Source of the DNA: Undaria pinnatifida
Lineage: Eukaryota; Sar; Phaeophyceae; Laminariales; Alariaceae
Direction of reading: 5' to 3'
Length of the DNA: 64,000 nt
NCBI GenBank assembly: GCA_012845835.1
Contig: JABAKD010000024.1
Location: forward strand, 1,215,862 to 1,279,861
Made by a program: the position numbers and the translations under genes. The notes under the pieces are model-generated. The model saw nothing but the letters and a program-made list of their open reading frames with translations. It had not been told where the DNA came from and did not search any database. How positions within the stretch are numbered: the stretch's first letter is position 1; each line of letters begins with the position of its first letter. Shown in pieces: positions 1 through 11,569 of this stretch.

Positions 1-405
1 CCTAGGCCGTGAAATGGTCCATCGTGTAGCACGTTCAACGCCTTATGAATTGAGGGGGACGAGTGCCACTTCGACAATAGAGGTGGCACTTCAAGGTTGA
101 ATCGGCTTCTGAATGGAAGGGCTCCTTATAACCAAAAGCTCGTCTGAAGAAGAAGTTTAGTTTTCTTTTATTTAGTTTTCGTTTTATACCTAGGCCGTGA
201 GATTGTCCATGGTGTAGCACGTTCAACGCCTTATGAAGTGAGGGGGGCGAGTGCTAGTTCGACAAAGAGGTGGCACTTCAAGGTCGAATCTGCTTTTGAA
301 TGGAAGGGTTTCTTATAACCAAAACCTCGTCTGACGAACCACTTCAGTTTTCTTTTTTTAGTTTTCGTGTTGTACCTAGGCCGTGAGATTGTCCATCGTG
401 TTCGT
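1..405. repeat. Tandem repeat, about 187-bp unit
   Basis: The string cctaggccgtga occurs at about 1, 189 and 376. The sequence between copies (TAGCACGTTCAACGCC, GAGGTGGCACTTCAAGG, GGAAGGG, TTATAACCAAAA) is shared. There are two full units and the start of a third. No coding function is seen; the array may continue left of the window. Confidence 0.85.
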
Positions 406-3400
406 AGCACGTACGTACTTGGATGTTCCCCTAAATCAGGTGTTTTGGTCAAGCGGCACAAGAAGAACTCCTCTAGTGAGAAGCCTCAGAAACGAAATAC
501 TTTACTCCTACCGCACTATTAGTCCTACAAGTAGCATGTGTCGGAGCCTCAGCAAAGACAGGTGCTATATCTTATCTCAGCACACGACAAGAGTATAACC
601 CAAGCTCTACCAACGCTGAAATGTAAAACTGATTACCGCACTCCAGGAAGACGATGTGAGGGGATATTTAAGCGTTTGGTGGCCAGCTTCATCAGCGGGA
701 TTGCCGACGCTTTCCCTGTTGGACTCCCACAGTGTTGTTAACTGGGAAACCTACCATAAGAGTCGTTACTCAGCGCGTGGGTGGGGTTTCAAAGGGGGTA
801 GGCTGTCATCACCAACTACGCGAACGTCGGGGCCGAGTCGTGGAGTCGTGCCTCCCACGCGACAGCACTACCAAATCACTACGGTACACTAACATCATTA
901 CCAAAGGCTAAGTAGACGAACACATTTGGCTTTGCGTAATGAGGAGTAGGTAACCTGGCCTTTTGCAACGTGGGATAGACGGGGGGTTCGCTATATACGT
1001 TTTGCAAAGCGGGCGGCGGCGCTACTTTGTGCGAGGTGAAGATGTGACGTGACGTTTGGCAAAGTGGGCAACAACGCGAATCCTGTTGAATGTGAGGGTA
1101 TGACGCGAGGTTTGGTCAGCTTGCGCTCACTATGTGAGGAGTTTTTTATCGCTCCAAAGTCAACACGGAGAACACAGATGTAGCAAGCCTTCTCCACAGC
1201 GCACCTGCATTAGCGGGTAGTTTAAAGTTGTCGGACTGGAATTGAAACCCTGCGTGTGGGGTGTGCAGTATATTCGGCAGAAGTGCGCCTATGTCGGAGT
1301 GCGCATCGCGCGTGATACGCGCTTGCGATATGGGAAACTGCTTTATGAATAAATCATTAATAAACAAAAGTATGAAGGTAAAGGGGTAGTCTAAAGGTAA
1401 AGGTAAAGTGTGACTGAAGGCAATTCTCAAACAAGGAACTATGGGCACATAATCTAATGCTTGCGTTTTCCAATGTTACGATTAACAGAAAAAAATGCAC
1501 CGAAGCCTAGAGATTGATCGTGGGTGTCGCAGCTTTCCCTTTCCTCGACGAGACCACATTTTGGGTGATCGCGAGATATTCACAGCTGCTTAAGCCAGGA
1601 GCGGCGGAATTTTCCAGGCGCACCCCTGGTAAAGCACGGTGACGGAATAGCGAACACCCTGTACGGCCAATGGTGTATTGAAAGCACTACACCGTGAATA
1701 TTTTGTCATGAACGCATCTTGAGTAATATCCACAGAAAATTCAAACAAAGCTCGCAATGAAAGCAGGGGCATGACGGTGGCCGGAGGGAGGGGGAAGCAG
1801 ATGAGAAGAATGTTGCCCGATGTGGAGGCAGAGCCCCAGCAGTGGGTTTGGGGGCGACAACAGCGCCTGAAAGGGGAGACTAGCAACGGCAGTGATAAAG
1901 TGCCCCGCGGAAGGAACGTGTTTTCGATCCGACCCGTTAACGCCAAATACAAAACCCGCGCCCGTTTCTTCTGGATGGATAGCGTTGCTCTCGCGGGCCC
2001 GAGCAGTGTGATCTCTGTCAGCAAGATCGCTCGATATGTGCACCGACGTAACGGCGACCGAACGAGAACCGCAGTCCAGCCGTCGATGTTCTTTGTCAAG
2101 GTCCATTTTGTAGAGTTTTCGACGACGATGCGGTTGGCAGTGCGTGCAGGGAGGCGTGGGGTCGAAATGGAGACGGTAGCGAGCTGTAGCCGCAAGACAA
2201 ATACTCTCGCTGGAGGAGAGACCACATGGCTGTCGTTGAAGAAGTGGCTGGGTGTGGTTATGGTGGTAAATGTGGCGATGGGAGAAATTCTAAACTTTTG
2301 GCGAGGCTGGGAGCGGGAGTAGCGGTGGGGGGTGGAAGTCGGTGGTTGGGGGTGGGGGCAGAGGATGCAGAACACTCTTCATTGAGGATGTAGTCGGAGC
2401 CGGGAGGACGATGCCGTTGCATTCTTCACGAAATACGTCAAAAAACGGTCGCCTTACATGGACCCCTGGTGTGGTGATGCTAGACGAGCGGAGCCGTCGT
2501 GGTAGTTTTCAAAAATCACTGGACGCCGTCCCGTCAAATTGAAGACATACGAAAAACAGCCAGTGGTATGTTGCTGGGCGTATTTCATGCCAGTATCAAT
2601 CGCCAAGAAAGCTGGGTGCATAAAATGACGGACGAAACACAAAAGTGGAGGACCTGCCAGGAATCACACCATTGTCCGCGGGAGAAACGCCATGTGTCAT
2701 CGCGGGCCCAATGGGGAAGGCAACGGGACGGTATTATCCATTCACACGAAGATACTAGTTCATATCGCGTAATGCACTCGAATGGGGGGCCAAAGAGACA
2801 CCGCCACCACTACGTACTATAGAGGTATTATAATCGGGGCTGCGAAGCGCACAGCGCGAGTCCTTTCTTTGTTTTCCGAGGGAACAAAACCTTTTCATGT
2901 CGGATCGCAATTGGTAAATAATGAGGCGCGCGGCCTCAACACCTTGCAATAGTCCAATCTGCGATGCTGGGTGACTGCGGAAAAAACACCGATGAGGCAG
3001 AGCAGCAAACGAAATATCAGCAGCAGTATATCTGGTCATGTGGTAGATGTAAACTGAACGAAAACCAACACGAACGAACACCTACGAACGCTGTTTGACA
3101 TTTACGTTCTGTTTTCAGACAGGAAAAAAACTCGGTGCTCGTGGTGCTGCTGCAGCAGAACTCGTAGCAGCAGCAGCTGCAGCGGAATCATAATCAGTAG
3201 TAACGGTAGAAACAGCAGTAGCAGGGCATACGAAACCAGGGCCTGGTCGGCGTCGCGGCGCGTGCGTCCCTTGGATCAGCCCCCTGAAAAAGATACGTGC
3301 AGCCTCAGTTGTTTGTTTGTTTTGCTGTTTAATTCTTGAAGGCGAACAATCTGCATCTATCTTCGATAACCGAAAGGCATCCAACATCGGAGGTACTTAC

Positions 3401-5775
3401 TTTAGGCACCACCATGGTATCTACAGCAGAGCTTCTCGGCCCCCCCATCCATACGGTGGGCCTGACCATATACTTGCAGCATGTCTCAGGGACACGAACC
3501 CAAATGGTAATGTGGGCAGACAGACAGACAGACACGTTGGGTTCGCCCAGTATGTTGAACTTTCAAAAAGGAAAAAAGCTGCTTTACTCTGATGTTTTGA
3601 AAACCGGAGAACATGTAAAGGAACCCAGTTTCGGTGCCGGTGAAAACACACGTTGCCGCACCTGCCTCGACGAACTCCCAACGACTCACAGCGAAACCAG
3701 TTCGAGAAGAGTCCGCTGTCGTTTGTGCGTGCACAGGACCCGTCGGGACTTACCTTGGTGGCGTGCGTGTACGTTGAGTGCGGTGGACAAACGCGACCCT
3801 ATAGACTACCCCATCTTGGTGAGGATTGATTGCAAGAAGCGTTTTTAAACCTCGGCTGGCAACGCCTCAGGCTTGTCGACGGGTCTCCACCGAACGGCTG
3901 CCAGGCCCATGCTAGACTCGTCTCGTCCCTAGGTTGGCGTGAATACTGGATTGAAGGTTTTGTAAACCATTGACCATCATTTCTGGGGCCCGATAGAGCG
4001 TCCAGCGTGATAATGAGGGCGATGGGCATATGCAAGGTTTGCCGAGGAACCATGGCGGAGGGCTCCTTTTCTTACTCTACTCTTCAGTCATGCCGCCGCC
4101 GACACCACGCCGGTGAACGCGGCGTTGTTTTTAGCCGGGAGCTTTGCCGCCAAGGTGAAACACGCTTTTTCGCTGCTGTCCAATCGCGCTTTTCGCCCAG
4201 AGGGTGCGTGCAGAGTCTTGAAGCCCACCAGCGTAGCCGCCTTCGGGCCCGCCTTGCGAGTGTTGAGAGCGAGTATTCTGCGGGCGGTAGCCGGTGTCGT
4301 GTGTGGTCTGGTGCCCTTCACCCCGCTGGCGACCGAGGCAGCGCGAGAGTATTCCTACGATTTGCCCGATCGGGTGTTGTTCCCGTAATGACATCTGAGA
4401 ATATACGCTCCAGCCTTCGACGGTATACGTTGTGGCTGTCCTCTGGAGTTGTCCACGCTAGGGTCCAGGCAACCCCTATTGGCGATACTCGGCATGTGCG
4501 CAATGTACATGATTCTTTAGGGGGAATACAACGGTTCGTGACATTTACGGCGGCGTTATTGGCTGTTACGAACGGCAGCCGTGCGATTTGGTGGAGACCG
4601 CAGACCACTCTTTCGAGGGGAGTCGTCCGTTGAACGACTGGCGCTACCCCCTGAGCTTTCGTCGCAGTGTGCAAGTAGTCAACGTGCGTATGATCTAGAT
4701 GGGGGCCAGGGTTCTAAGGAATCGTTGGTAGCACTAGACTTGTACGTGGCGACCAGGTTGTATGGCGGGCCTGTTTACCAACCAGCCGTATGCGACGATG
4801 CACGGCCCATGTCCGCGGTCATAGGCGGCGGGCCGGGATTCGAACGAAGCGGGGGGGGGGGGGACCTTCCCGTCACGCCCGGAGAGAGTGAAAAAGTCGT
4901 GCACCATTGAAATCGGGAGGGCTTGTTTCTGCATTATACGCTTAAGACCAGCCACGCTTCTACATTTACTGCATGATGGCCCATTGACCTTTGAGTTGCG
5001 CGTAATGACCTCTCCGCTACTGCGGTGGTGGAGCCTGCCCTAATGCCGGTTTGGCTCGTAACGTCACAAAATTTCTCGGAGTAGTCGCCAGCTAGCCGGA
5101 GTGCAGCGTGAACACCAAGCCATGATGTTGCTCCCTGACGCGCTAAGGCGTACCGATTCCATCACGACCGTAACCGCGGCTTCCAGAACGCACTCACCTC
5201 CGGGCACCCCTGCCATCCCCTCTCGGAATTCCCTATATACGCCCGAAAACGGGGCTTTGTTTTCGACCCTCCAGACGTCATCAACGCCCTAGAGCAGTTG
5301 TCGCCATGTCCACGTGATTGCAGCAGCTTCGCAACCCATGGCAAAGGCTACAAAAAAACGCTTCCGGTCCCGAGACTCTTCGCTCCATGGCGCACAAAAT
5401 CTGACAGAAAATGTAATCGACGACGCGAATGAGAAAATTACTGGCGGTTTGTCGTGAGGACCATACGAAGCACGCCAACGCAGGGGACGTACCCAGATTT
5501 CAATCCTCGCCCCGGCACACATGTTCATACGGAAGGTTTCATCGCAGAGCGGGAGGACGTCTGTCTGACCTTTGTGCGACCGAGAGGGGTGAGCTGCTGG
5601 GCAGCCTCCGGCGGGAAGGTCACGGTAGTAAATGCGCCCCGGCTTCGCGGATATCCTAGTTGACATACACCCGCGGCACGGAGGCGGCATGTGCGGTCTC
5701 CCTTGAAACGAACACAAAATAAGGCGAACGGAGCGATGCGGGAAACGGTAGAGAAAGACGGATGTACACGGTCGT
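406..5775. other. Intergenic stretch, no recognisable gene
   Basis: No protein family, RNA gene or complete element is recognised here. Long open frames exist at 1590-2375 (minus, 261 codons), 1771-2322 (plus, 183), 3336-3848 (plus, 170) and 4007-4633 (plus, 208). They overlap each other on opposite strands and have no recognisable domains, so they are not called as genes. 3130-3230 is GCA/CAG-rich and would encode poly-Ala on the minus strand. A G-run lies at about 4851-4862. Around 4100-4390 the plus strand has Ala/Leu-rich open frames that could be a decayed exon, but nothing identifies it. Confidence 0.5.
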
Positions 5776-5867
5776 CTGCCAGCGTGAACTTTCCCAGGCG
5801 CTCTGCAGAGGATGCCATGTCCTGCCAGCGTGAACTTTCTTAGGCGTTCTGCAGAGGACACCATGTC
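5776..5867. repeat. 46-bp direct duplication
   Basis: Two adjacent 46-bp copies beginning ctgccagcgtgaacttt and ending ccatgtc differ at a few positions, so this is a small, fairly recent tandem duplication. Confidence 0.9.
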
Positions 5868-7399
5868 CTACCGGTGGAGAACGTCAGGTCTACCAAAATG
5901 AAGCTTCCCTCTCGGAAAACATATCCTTGGCACCCGGGGTGACTTCACCCACGAGCTGCTCCTCAGAAAACATGGAAGCAGGACCGCCGCTCTTGCTGTT
6001 CGGGACACGCCCCCGGGAGCGGCTCCAGCCCAAATCCCCTCCCGAAGCGTGGCCATGTCCACTGTTTCCGGGGTTCCCCTAGAAGGCGATCACTCCCGAT
6101 CATTCCCGCCACCATCACCACCACTGTTGCCGCCAGAGCCCCCTCCCCGATGGTCTCCCCGGCTACCGTGGCCGCCAGAGGTCCCATCGCGGCGGTTCTG
6201 CCCGTTGCTGCTTTCGCCTGCGAATTCATCAGGCTGGCAGGACCGCGGCTCCTGCGAATGTCAGGAGGACGTGCAGGCCCTGCCTGTTTTTCCTGTTTCT
6301 CCTTCGGACTCGGTCAAACCACGATGGCGTGCCCTCAGGCACGCACACTCGGGATGGAGCCTTGAAGGCGCGCGGGCACACTCAGCTAATTATTACGCGG
6401 CGTGCGTTTCTGTCCCAGTCTGGCTCAGCGCAAGGAGGGCGGACGTCAAACGAGTGGTATCCGTAGAAGGAGGGTAGTTGCTGCGGAAACGATCTCGGTG
6501 GCCAAATCCGAGTGAAACTCCCAGGCGTGTTTGTTCGCCGTACACATCACGCCGATGTCCAGGAAGATGCCATCCATTTTGTTGTTTTTACTAGTTCGAG
6601 GAAACAGTGGTCACGACGACAAATGCCGACACTTCAGGGCAAAGTACCTTAGGGGACGCTTCTACTGTTGCTGGTGCTACTGGTGCTGCTGGTATTGGTG
6701 CTGGTGCTGGCGATGGTGCTAGTACTGACACGACTGCAGTAATAGCCGGAACGACAGAGATGTTCACCGCAGTCTTAGCGGGGGCGATAGATTTAGCAAT
6801 GGCGGGGTCGCCCCCACTGACGGGCGTGATCTAGCAGAAGAAGCAACAGCGGTGACTCCCCGGAGGCAAGGGTGACCGTATGCGAATCAGAAAAAGCTTG
6901 AGAATTCAGTAGCGCCCAGCCATTGGACGGGCGTATCCCCTTCGATATTCCTTTCTGGTGGCGTCCTCCCTGGCGGCATCATCCTCGTCCTGGGCGTGGA
7001 TATGCGCCGAGACGGCTATTTTCCTCCCAACTGCCGCGGTCTCACAACGGCAGTTGGCCTCTTCTTGTCGAAGCTGCCACGTACGCACAAACAATCCTGT
7101 CCAAGTCTTGCACGGTCTGCCGGGGCCTCCCCTGCGGATGTTCTCTGGCCCGCCTTTCCTCCAACGCGCAGAGGGTGGGTTTCACACCGCTTCGATGGCT
7201 GTCGCGCTTGCAGGAGCCCCCGAGTGATGTTGGAGAACATAATCCTAGCTGTAACTATTTTTCAGATAATTGATCACTACTTGGGGATCGGCCGAAGTCC
7301 GGTGCCAGTGCCCCTCGGTGAGGAGCCCTCGCCTATGCGCCGGCTGTGGTAGAGGTGGTGGCCACGGTGAGAGCTAGGAAAAGTAGTGTCCTCCGATAG
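5868..7399. other. Intergenic stretch, no recognisable gene
   Basis: No family is recognised. 6660-6725 is a degenerate GGTGCT/GGTGCTACT microsatellite read by an Ala/Gly-rich open frame at 6607-6834. Open frames at 6049-6477 and 6923-7352 on the plus strand and 6906-7240 on the minus strand overlap each other and show no domain. Confidence 0.45.
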
Positions 7400-8205
7400 T
7401 TCGGCTCAGAAATCACATATCCTTCGATACATACTAAAACTCCAACAATCCGGCGACGAAAACAGTTACCCCTTTGTTTGGTCGATACCGCCCGGCACGG
7501 TATGGAACCCCCCCCCCATTCACTGATCGTTGTTTGACTGGGGCTCATGGAACCAGCGCGCTGCGAGAGTTATCCCTCGGGCCACCGGCGAGGTCTCGCC
7601 GCACCCGGGTATGATAATGTCCCATCCCCGGTCTGGAAATCCTCCATACATATGCAATTCCAAACATCCGGGGACGAAAATAGTGATCTCCATGGTCGAT
7701 ACCGCCTCCCCGGACTGTGTGTGAACCCACTGATCGACGATTGGTTAGGGCCCATGGAGCCAGCGCGCTGCGAAAGTTGCCCCTCGGGCTACTGTAGAGG
7801 TCTCGCCGCATCCGGGAAGGATCAGGGCATATCCCCGGTCAGCAAGAATTCCATGCTTATTAAGCTCCGACAACCCGAGGACGAAACCGGTTATCTCTGT
7901 CTGCCTGTACGGACGCTTTCGTATCCTCGTGAACCGTCTTTCCATATAGTATATAAACCCAAATATCCTATTATATTGAGTCGTTCTTGCACTACACAAA
8001 TTTCCTGACAATCCGCCGGGTCGATATCGCCCCGCGCCGTGAAAAAAACCCGCGCCCCATCCACTGATTGCTGATTGGCTGTGACTCATATAACCAGCGC
8101 GCTGTAAGGGTTGCCACCGGGTCAAGACCGAGGCCCCGTCGCATCCGGGGATGATGAGGTCCCATCCCCGGATCAAAAAAATATCGATAAATCTACAGTA
8201 CAACT
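7400..8205. repeat. Tandem repeat, about 211-bp unit, 3 degenerate copies
   Basis: GGTCGATACCGCC recurs at about 7480 and 7694, with a variant at about 8019. CACTGATCG or a variant recurs at about 7519, 7730 and 8061. Each is followed by an AACCAGCGCGCTG block and a CCCATCCCCGGTC-like block. The first period is 211 bp; the second is about 120 bp longer because of an AT-rich insertion near 7900-8010. It may be a satellite remnant or part of an unrecognised element. Confidence 0.8.
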
Positions 8206-8739
8206 CCTACAACACGGGGACGAAAGGTCATACAGCACACTATAAATACAACGAGCGCTACTATGCCCTACCCTATGATACCATTAACGGGCAACACGTG
8301 TGTAGCGCCACGTCGCCGCGCCGCTCTAGTAGTATAAATTTAAAACAAATGCAATTCATCATCGTTACTTAGGCGACCTGTACAAAACAGCCGCCTTCCC
8401 ATTTTATTTTGTTGATACTTGTATTTTTTTATTAGACTAAATTTTCAACCAATCAATACCAACGAAATCCGAACCAAGTATAATACTCCGTAGTATTTTT
8501 GTTGTTGTTCCGCCGAAAATGTTTACATCACATGCGCGGATAGCATCGTCTTGTCGATATCACAGCCCTGCTCACGTACTTGTCGATGGTACCAGCAGCA
8601 CGAGGAACAAACACTGGTGGACCCCGGTGCCCGAAACCAACACAGCAGTGCGGCGTGTCTAAGCGCACTGCCTTTTTTAGAACTAGCGCAAAAAATTGTT
8701 GGTCCGGTTTAACGAGCGAACGCCTTTGAAGTAATGATC
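8206..8739. other. AT-rich intergenic sequence
   Basis: No gene, repeat or RNA is recognised. The region is AT-richer than its surroundings. Confidence 0.4.
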
Positions 8740-8992
8740 ATGGCTATGTTATAAGGTTTAGTTTGGGTAAGCAATCGGTTAACCTTTTGCAAGTGTTCAA
8801 AAACGGACTAACACCCCACTACTACCTTAACAAGTGTGGCGTCGTCGGCAAGACCCGAACCTGCGCGTGAAATCATAACGGATTGGAAACCCACCGTGAT
8901 TTTACACGCAGGTTCGGGTAACGAATGGCGTCGTCGACAGACTACGGGTTTTTCGGGTCGTGGGTTCAATCCCACATCCATCCACCATAATA
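8740..8992 (+). mobile_element. tRNA-like (B-box bearing) dispersed element, copy 1
   Basis: The block runs from a GGTTTAGTTTGGGTAAGC-like start through TGGCGTCGTCGACAG (weak A-box-like) to CGTGGGTTCAATCCCAC (T-arm/B-box-like) and CATCCACCA. A reverse-strand relative lies at about 10080-10250. I could not close a complete cloverleaf with a 5' acceptor strand, so this is tRNA-derived sequence (SINE-like) rather than a called tRNA gene. Confidence 0.5.
8855..8920. repeat. Hairpin with ~23-bp arms
   Basis: The arms acccgaacctgcgcgtgaaa and its near reverse complement tacacgcaggttcgggt flank a short AT-rich loop. It sits inside the tRNA-like element, so it may be a secondary inverted duplication. 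Confidence 0.75.
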
Positions 8993-9543
8993 TACTTTTT
9001 CAGACTTTCCCCATGTCGAACTTGAAAAACACTCTCCCCGGTAAAGTATACCCAGGAAATGAAACGGCTTGGACATGTTGACAGGTCCGCCCGTATATCC
9101 GGCCGACCTGCTATCCCGCCGTTTCAGGGAGGGAGAGTGTTGTAAGGCTTAGTTTGGGTAAGCTACCCGTATTGGTTAGCCTTTTTGCAAGTGAGTGGTC
9201 AAACGGGCCAACCCCAGTAATACCCGATTAATACCCGAGTAATACCCGAGTAGTACCCGAGTATTGTAATTCCTTAACAACACCTTCACCGTAGGGGGGT
9301 ACCTGTTAACGTATTAGTGGGGTATTAGTCCGTTTGACCACTTACAAAAGGCTAACCAATACGAGTAGCTTTCCCAAACTAAGCTTTACAACACTCTCCC
9401 CCCCTGAAACGGCGGGATAGCAGGTCGGCCGGATATACGGGCGGACCTGTCAACATGTCCAAGCCGTTTCATTTCCTGGGTATACTTTACCGGGGAGAGT
9501 GTTTTTCAAGTTCGACATGAGGAAAGTCTGAAAAAGTATATTA
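8988..9543. mobile_element. Fold-back element with ~210-250-bp inverted arms
   Basis: The left arm begins taatatactttttcagact near 8988 and runs through CGGCTTGGACATGTTGACAG and GAGTGTTGTAAGGCTTAG. The right arm (about 9340-9543) is its near-perfect reverse complement and ends at agtctgaaaaagtatatta. The interior, about 9205-9335, holds repeated TAATACCCGAGTA units. The inner part of each arm matches the tRNA-like elements nearby, so this may be an inverted double insertion of that family rather than a classic fold-back transposon. Confidence 0.8.
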
Positions 9544-9544
9544 T

Positions 9545-10080
9545 AAAAATTAAAATACACTCCAGCTGTGAGATCGAAGATTTCGTCGAAACTCATCTTT
9601 GCAAGCTGTGTGTGATACTCCGATCGCGCGCATTACGAGTTGTGTGTCCTCATTAAGGATATAGGTCGGCGACTCCCCTTACAGCTACAGTGTAGCTATC
9701 AGGGTCAACAGGATGATTTTAGTCAGTCTGTGCGCGGAAACTATAAAACCCGTTTCTGAGGGGGACAAAATCTGACAGCTGTGAAGGGAAAGGGGGGGCC
9801 TGGTTTTGATCAAAAGCGAGCGGGTTTGGAGGGGGGCGGGGGGGGGGGGGGGGGGGGGGGGGAAGGGGCAATTTGTGCATGTAAGCTATAAATCCTTTCG
9901 AGGGGATAAATCTGACGGTTTTATCACCAGTATATTATTGGGGGCGGGGGGGGGGGGGGGGGGGGGCAGCTCGATATGTGCCTGGAAACTATACATTATT
10001 TCGAGGTGATAAATGTGACATTTTTGGAAATAATACATCAGTTTATTGTGTATATCCTGGGGTAAGTCGTACAATCAAAA
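9545..10080 (-). mobile_element. Dispersed ~550-bp element with homopolymer G tracts, copy A
   Basis: This is the reverse complement of 37985-38623. Shared landmarks are the CTCCAGCTGTGAGATCGAAG end, the GGAGTCGCCGACCTATATCC block, the GGGTTTTATAGTTTCC block and the GTACGACTTACCCCAGGATA end. Long G runs (about 9838-9862 and 9948-9966) lie at the same places as the C runs in copy B. No coding capacity is seen. Confidence 0.85.
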
Positions 10081-10237
10081 AGTATATTATGGTGGATGTG
10101 GGATTTGAACCCACGACCCGAAAAACCCATGGTCTGTCGACGACGCCATTTGTTAAGGTATTACCATATTTGTCCGTTTGACTACTTGCAAAAGGTTATC
10201 CAATAGCTTACCCAAACTAAGCCTTATAACACTCTCC
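10080..10237 (-). mobile_element. tRNA-like dispersed element, copy 2
   Basis: On the minus strand this reads from the TTAGTTTGGGTAAGC block through TGGCGTCGTCGACAGACC to CGTGGGTTCAAATCCCAC and ATCCACCA, matching 8740-8992 closely. The 3' half looks like a tRNA T-arm and acceptor strand. A retrotransposon primer-binding site was considered, but the similarity extends well beyond such a site. Confidence 0.5.
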
Positions 10238-10690
10238 CCAATTTTCAATACCGGGTTTGAGCTATCATACTATGATACTATCATACTATCATTATATCAT
10301 ATCGTATTATATCATATCATATCATATCATATCATATCATATCATATCATATCATATCATAGCATATCATATCATATCGTACTATCATACTATCATACTA
10401 TCATACTATCATACTATCGTACTATCTTCTCGCGCGAGTGACTCTGTACCTCACTGACAAACACACGTTCGGCGATTTTTTTTTGTTGCAGCGTAGCTAA
10501 CCACCCCTTAGACCGTATTAACGTCGAGAGTATTAAACAGCATCGTTATTAGCTTGTGACCTCAAGGAACAGGGGGGTGGGTCACTCGCACGAGTGACAC
10601 CGAGCCACTGAAAAAAAAGTGCCCAAAAGGGGGTAAATCATCATAATAACCCCACTGCCGAAGCCTTGGTCTCCAATGCTTCAGGCGTCA
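10238..10690 (+). mobile_element. TIR/MITE-like element with internal (ATATC)n, copy 1
   Basis: The sequence TTTTCAATACCGGGTTTGAGC is followed by a pentamer (catat/atatc) array at about 10265-10425. After that come the palindromic GCGCGAGTGA motif, a GACTCTGTACCTCACTGAC block, AGGAACAGGGGGGTGGGTCACTCG, and an end resembling GCCGAAGCCTTGGTCT. Copies occur at 41595-42130 and 42374-42648. This copy has lost its left terminal repeat. The pentamer array translates to YHIIS repeats that are not a protein. Confidence 0.7.
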
Positions 10691-11171
10691 GCCGAGATAT
10701 TGAGCTCAATTAGGAGCTCGAAATCTTTTGCCGCACCTTGCCGTGGAAAGACTCGGATGTTATACTAGAAAATAGGGTAGGATCTGCTTTCCGGTAAAGA
10801 AATGAAGCAGCTCGCATATAAGTCAGACTCAAATTAGTTGTTGTGTGACGCAGGGTGTGTCGTCCAACAGTTTCAATTTCCAAAAAGAAAAAAAGCTTTT
10901 TTTGCTCATGTCTCATGGAATGCTCAAGCCCAGATAGATGTCTTAACTCCGTGAAAAATTAAGCACTCCCCTACCGTAGGGTGCGCAACACACATACGAA
11001 GTATTTGTATAGTCTAATATCTTAGAAGAGACTAAAAGTGCATGCCTTAACGCTTTTGGCGCCCATGTGCAGACGAAGAACAAGTGACGCCGTTCTACGA
11101 CAGAGGCGGCGCCTTTGGGCTAAGGTTCTTTTCTGATTAACGGCCCCCCTTCTCTTTTCTTTTCTGTTCAC
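10691..11171. other. Intergenic sequence with partial element ends
   Basis: No gene is seen. About 11085-11115 has the GTTCTACGACA-GAGGCGGCGCC start typical of the family described at 11570-11880, apparently interrupted by the SINE that follows. Confidence 0.4.
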
Positions 11172-11488
11172 ACCCTTCTACTTTCCCGCTTCTGGACAAG
11201 CCGTGGTCACAGTCGTCGTCCCTTCTCCTCCCTGGTTCTTGCCTTCAATTTTTATCGCGCATAGGTCGCGCATAGGGTTCAGCACTCCCACTCGCTGCTC
11301 GTCAATTTTTCATCGAGGGCTGCTAACTCACGCTCTCGCGCTTTCCGTAAGTCAATTTGTGCACAAGAAAAAGTCCCCAAACGAATATATATATACGAGT
11401 ATTATGCACTGACTGGGATTCGAACTCACGAAGCCGACCTATACCAGGCTCGAGGACAACCTGATACGCCACCGGGGCGACCGGCCTC
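11172..11488 (-). mobile_element. tRNA-derived SINE, copy 1
   Basis: Read on the minus strand, the head is tRNA-like. It has an A-box-like TGGCGTATCAGG and a B-box GAGTTCGAATCCC about 40 bp later, then a body containing TTGTGCACAAATTGACTTACGG, AGCGCGAGAGCGTGAG and GATAAAAATTGAAGGCAAGA. The tail ends GACCACGGCTTGTCCAGAAG. A full copy lies on the plus strand at 20790-21087 and a split copy at 26868-28775. It has no coding capacity; it is a non-autonomous polymerase III type retroelement by structure. Confidence 0.8.
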
Positions 11489-11569
11489 TAAACCCACCTT
11501 GACCCAATAAGGTGGGAATATCATTCTTGTGTTGAGGAGTTTCCGGAGAGACGACAAGTTCCTTCTTAA

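Noticed and set aside
1590-2375. 261-codon minus-strand open frame overlapping a 183-codon plus-strand frame
   Set aside because: No recognisable domain, no splice or start context, opposite-strand overlap; a chance open frame in stop-poor sequence is plausible.
5289-5864. 191-codon minus-strand open frame
   Set aside because: Includes the 46-bp tandem duplication, has no domain and overlaps plus-strand frames.
10085-10165. Functional tRNA gene or retrotransposon primer-binding site
   Set aside because: Only the 3' half of a tRNA can be folded; homology extends beyond a primer-binding site and no LTRs flank it.
10257-10457. YHIIS-repeat open frame
   Set aside because: Translation of the ATATC pentamer array.
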